Shown here one piece after another: positions 6,730 through 9,167 of a stretch of DNA of 9,167 nt (positions are counted from its first letter, which is position 1; every line of letters begins with the position of its first letter). Below the pieces are notes generated by a model. That model was given only the letters and a program-made list of their open reading frames with translations. It was not told the DNA's origin and did no database searches. Location of the stretch: assembly GCA_003023245.1 (NCBI GenBank), contig PXTR01000024.1, forward strand, positions 1 to 9,167, in the 5' to 3' direction. Made by a program: the position numbers and the translations under genes. The stretch comes from Bacteroidetes bacterium QS_8_68_15. GTDB taxonomy: Bacteria > Bacteroidota > Rhodothermia > Rhodothermales > Salinibacteraceae.

Positions 6730-8967
6730 CTAAAATCGCGCTCGCACCGCCTCCGGCGTCGCCGTCGTGCCGGCGGGGACGAGGCGGGTGGTGCTGCTCG
6801 GAGCGCGCGCGCCCTCGAAGCGGAGCGGGAGCGGGTCGGGGGCGCTGCGCTGCGCACGGTAGCGCCCGAAGGGGGTGCTCGTGTCGAAGCGGCGGCGGCG
6901 CACGTAGAGCGTCCGCCACCGGTCGGTGCTGAGCCAGGCTTCGTAGGCAGCGGGGGCCGGCAGGCCGAGGCTGATCGGCGAGGCGCCCTGGCGCAGCGTC
7001 GAAAGGTGACCGCCGCCGGGAATGTCGATGGGCGCGTAGCGCGTTTCGGCGAGCGTGCGGAGGCGCCTCCCCGAGAGCGAGTCGCTCCAGCCGGGGAAGC
7101 GGCGCGTGTCGGGGGCGACCCGCTCCCAGCGCCACTGCTCGATGTCTTGCCCGTGCAGGCGCGCCAGCCGCGAAACGGCGTCCCCGAGCAGGCGGAAGCG
7201 GCGTCGGTCTTCGCGGGCGCGCAGCGAGTCGGACGTCGCCAGCGAGTCGGTTCGGGAGCGCACGCCCGGCAGGCGGCCCGTGTCGCGTCGGTAGGCGGCG
7301 ACCCACGTGTCGAAGATGGACGCGCCGATGGACGCGCCGTCGTAGGAGAAGTTCCAGTTGCGCAGATAGCGAATGGCGCGCCCGAAAAGGTCGGTACGCT
7401 CTTCGTAGGTGAAGGTGCCGCTCCGCGTACGCGAGAGCGAGTCCACGGAGGCGAGCAGGTCGGGGGCGACCCGGGCGGCCCAGGCGCTCGAATCGGCGCG
7501 CACCCACTGTTGCGGGCGGATGGGGGCGGCGGCGGCCGTGTCCGCCTCGGCGTCGAACTGCGTGAGGCGCGTCTGCACCTGTTCGGCCAGGGACGGCGTC
7601 CAGGCCGGCGTGCCGGAGGCCACGAGCCCCTCGTCGAAGCGCACGGCCCGCGCGGGCGTACCGAAGAGGGAAAAGCTACCGGAAGAGTCGGCCGTGAGGC
7701 CGCCGGCGCGCAGCAGTTGGAAGCCGGCGCTGCCCCCGCTCTCCCCCCCGCCGGGCGGTTCGCCGCCGGCCAGGGCGCGCCAGGCCGCCAGGTCGGTGAC
7801 GGGCCGGAAGCCGCCCCAGCGTACCTGCCAGAGCGAGTCGGCGCGCGCAGTGTCGGGACGCGCGGTGTCGGGACGCGCGGCGGCTCCGGCTCCGGCGGTG
7901 CGCGTCGTGTCGGAGCGCAATCTCGTGGCGGGGGGATCGCTCTGCGCAGAGCCGGAGCGTGCGGGCGCGCCATCGCCCAGCAACAGGGCGTCGTCGGTGC
8001 GGCGCATGGTGACGAGGTGCTCGCTGCCGTCGGCGCCGAGGATGCGCTCATGCAGCGGCTTATCGGCGCTCGTGTCGTAGGGGGCGCGCACCACGTCGAG
8101 CGGCGGGCCGGACGGCAGGAGCGCCCAGGCGCGGCGTCCGGCGCGTCCGGCCGGCAGGAAGGGCGTGCCCGGCAGCGAAAGGGCGGCGACGTGGCCCTGG
8201 TCGCCGGGGCGTCGCAGGAGCACCGCCTGGAGCACCGGGATCGCCGACGCGCCGTAGACGTGGCGGTAAAAGAGGTGCGTCGCTTCGGGGCCGCGGGCGG
8301 CCCAGGCGGCGCTCTGGTCGAAGTCGTGCAGGTGCAGCCAGCGGCGCAGCGAGCTGTCGGCGCGCAGGAAGCGGCGGGCGGCGGGCGGGGCGCCGGGCCC
8401 GAGGCTGTCGGGCCGCGGGGGCGAGCTGGCGAGGTAGGCGTAGAGGCGCTCGATGGCCAGCGCGTGCCACGGCTCCCAGGCGTCGGGCGTTTGCTCCAGC
8501 AGCGCGAACTCGCCCCGGTTCCGCACGGCCTCGCTTCCGAGGGCCGCGTTCATGCCGTCGGCGTAGGCGCGCAGCAGCGCTTTTTGCTCACCGGGAAGAT
8601 CTGTGTAGGCGCGGCGCGCCAGCTCGGCGAAGCCCAGGCGGCGCGTCAGGCGGTCGAGCCGCAGGGGGCGCTCGCCGAACCACTCGCCGAGGCGCCCGGT
8701 GGCCGTCTGGCGCCACAGCGTCACCAGCCAGGGCCGTTCGGCGCCGTGGACGTAGCCGAGCGCCGCGTAGCGGTCGCGCACCGAGTCGGCGCGGATGGTC
8801 GCCACGCCCGCGTCGTTCCAGGCGATCTCGACGGGGCGCGCGAGGCCCGGCACGCGGTCCTCGGCGGGCGGGGCGGTGCTCACGCCGTACGTGAAATACC
8901 ACAGCGCCCCCCCGGCGACGATCAGTACGGCGAGCACGGCGAGGAGGGGGTAGAGCGCGCGACGCAC
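6730..8967 (-). CDS. Penicillin acylase family protein (Ntn hydrolase), membrane-anchored, catalytic motifs degenerate
   Basis: Family members are amide hydrolases that self-cleave to expose an N-terminal Ser. From GTG 8967 the product has 745 residues: RR, then one hydrophobic segment (about 4-28) that should anchor it facing the periplasm. The alpha-chain signature follows (NDAGVATIRADS, YAALGYVHGAERPW, TGRLGEWFGE). The processing site aligns with QSAAW (S219, codon 8311-8313), where the family normally has GSN.W. SLPGTPF and AGRAGRRAWAL (about 264-282), DLAAWRALAGG (392-402), LRNWNFSYDGASIGASIFDTW (535-555) and IPGGGHLSTL (649-658) keep family order. Missing or altered: the Asn after the Ser, the NDPH segment, the usual ANN (here GLVASGTPAW) and the C-terminal GQSG. 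A low-complexity Arg/Ala/Asp/Thr insert lies at 357-377. Substrate unknown; activity doubtful. An upstream TTG at 9159 would extend it through repeats and the promoter and is disfavoured. Confidence 0.85.
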   Translation of the reverse strand: MRRALYPLLAVLAVLIVAGGALWYFTYGVSTAPPAEDRVPGLARPVEIAWNDAGVATIRADSVRDRYAALGYVHGAERPWLVTLWRQTATGRLGEWFGERPLRLDRLTRRLGFAELARRAYTDLPGEQKALLRAYADGMNAALGSEAVRNRGEFALLEQTPDAWEPWHALAIERLYAYLASSPPRPDSLGPGAPPAARRFLRADSSLRRWLHLHDFDQSAAWAARGPEATHLFYRHVYGASAIPVLQAVLLRRPGDQGHVAALSLPGTPFLPAGRAGRRAWALLPSGPPLDVVRAPYDTSADKPLHERILGADGSEHLVTMRRTDDALLLGDGAPARSGSAQSDPPATRLRSDTTRTAGAGAAARPDTARPDTARADSLWQVRWGGFRPVTDLAAWRALAGGEPPGGGESGGSAGFQLLRAGGLTADSSGSFSLFGTPARAVRFDEGLVASGTPAWTPSLAEQVQTRLTQFDAEADTAAAAPIRPQQWVRADSSAWAARVAPDLLASVDSLSRTRSGTFTYEERTDLFGRAIRYLRNWNFSYDGASIGASIFDTWVAAYRRDTGRLPGVRSRTDSLATSDSLRAREDRRRFRLLGDAVSRLARLHGQDIEQWRWERVAPDTRRFPGWSDSLSGRRLRTLAETRYAPIDIPGGGHLSTLRQGASPISLGLPAPAAYEAWLSTDRWRTLYVRRRRFDTSTPFGRYRAQRSAPDPLPLRFEGARAPSSTTRLVPAGTTATPEAVRARF
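7851..7880. repeat. Perfect 15-bp tandem duplication inside the acylase gene
   Basis: TGTCGGGACGCGCGG occurs twice in direct succession. It keeps the reading frame and encodes a doubled Arg-Pro-Asp-Thr-Ala unit in the low-complexity insert of the acylase. A 6-bp CTCCGG duplication follows at about 7883-7894. It is probably a slippage-prone spacer that could vary in copy number between strains. Confidence 0.9.
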
Positions 8968-9010
8968 GGCAGTCGGTGGACGAGCGGGGAACGAGTGAGA
9001 CCGTTTGGGG

Positions 9011-9038
9011 AATATACAAAACAGGGCGGTCCGCTCAA
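9011..9038 (-). promoter_or_regulatory. Candidate promoter for the acylase (and possibly men) transcript
   Basis: On the minus strand TTGAGC (9033-9038) and TATATT (9011-9016) are separated by 16 bp, close to a sigma-70-type arrangement. TTTG at the -33 side also resembles part of the Bacteroidota consensus, although the -7 box only partly matches TAnnTTTG. Transcription would begin near 9004, giving a leader of about 37 nt before GTG 8967, which supports that start over the TTG at 9159. The AT-rich TATATT stands out in GC-rich surroundings. Assigned by eye. Confidence 0.45.
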
Positions 9039-9084
9039 ACAGGGCCTTGTGTGCGTTTTGTAATACCCGCGTTGCAGGATTTCG

Positions 9085-9167
9085 CGTGGCGCGTCGAACG
9101 GGGCGCGTCGAACGTTCCCGACGCCGCGTGCGACGCAAAACGTGCGACTGCTGTGTCAATCGTCAAT
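9085..9167. repeat. Degenerate heptamer-period tract upstream of the acylase promoter
   Basis: Read in 7-bp steps from 9085, related words recur in one continuous phase. CGTCGAA falls at 9092 and 9106, part of a 13-bp direct repeat GGCGCGTCGAACG at 9088 and 9102. CGTGCGA falls at 9127 and 9141, and GTCAATC/GTCAAT at 9155 and 9162. The main repeats are therefore spaced 14 bp (two heptamers) apart, as in the array at 14-83. The last words resemble that array (CAATCG) and may continue beyond the window. The tract lies upstream of the candidate promoter. Confidence 0.6.

Noticed and set aside
6633..8051. 472-codon minus-strand open frame overlapping the acylase in another frame
   Set aside because: Pro/Ala/Arg/Ser-rich alternative-frame translation; the acylase frame holds the family motifs.
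7006..9063. 685-codon plus-strand open frame antisense to the acylase gene
   Set aside because: Gly/Arg/Ala-rich translation with no recognisable domain, opposite a gene with clear family motifs; a GC-driven antisense shadow.
8968..9159. N-terminal extension of the acylase from a TTG at 9157-9159
   Set aside because: It would translate through the heptamer tract and the candidate promoter and put 64 Arg-rich residues before an otherwise well-placed signal anchor beginning at GTG 8967.

Overview
The window is a GC-rich stretch with all six genes on the minus strand. It is most likely from the Bacteroidota/Rhodothermota side of the tree (Salinibacter/Rhodothermus-like). That placement is an inference from high GC with a classical (MenFDHC) menaquinone pathway and from the lack of a recognisable Shine-Dalgarno sequence before any start codon. 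No rRNA, tRNA, IS transposase or CRISPR array is visible.

Read in transcription order (right to left), the layout is: a leader containing a degenerate 7-bp-period repeat tract and a plausible promoter (about 9011-9167); a membrane-anchored penicillin-acylase-family protein (6730-8967); then menF (5110-6561), menD (3165-4934), menH (2292-3038, true N-terminus probably further upstream), menA (1273-2190) and menC (95-1189). MenF, MenD, MenH and MenC are four consecutive steps from chorismate to o-succinylbenzoate. MenA is the later membrane prenylation step. The intervening enzymes MenE and MenB, the DHNA-CoA thioesterase and the final methyltransferase are not in the window.

The unusual content is between the genes. 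Short degenerate tandem repeats with a 7-bp period occur at the left edge (14-83), in the menA-menC gap, on both sides of menF and in the leader at the right edge. Around menF they form the ends of two diverged, colinear copies of a roughly 145-160 bp element (4961-5122 and 6565-6709), each lying just upstream of a men start codon. In each copy inverted heptamer arrays enclose a related core. I regard this as the best candidate for an undescribed element here: an ERIC-like or MITE-like intergenic repeat that could fold as RNA inside the men transcript.

Two gene-level oddities deserve attention. The menH reading frame is open back to the menD stop codon, with no usable start codon before conserved-looking sequence begins. 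The penicillin-acylase protein keeps the family architecture but has lost several catalytic-motif residues. Many long antisense or out-of-frame ORFs exist but are shadows caused by high GC.
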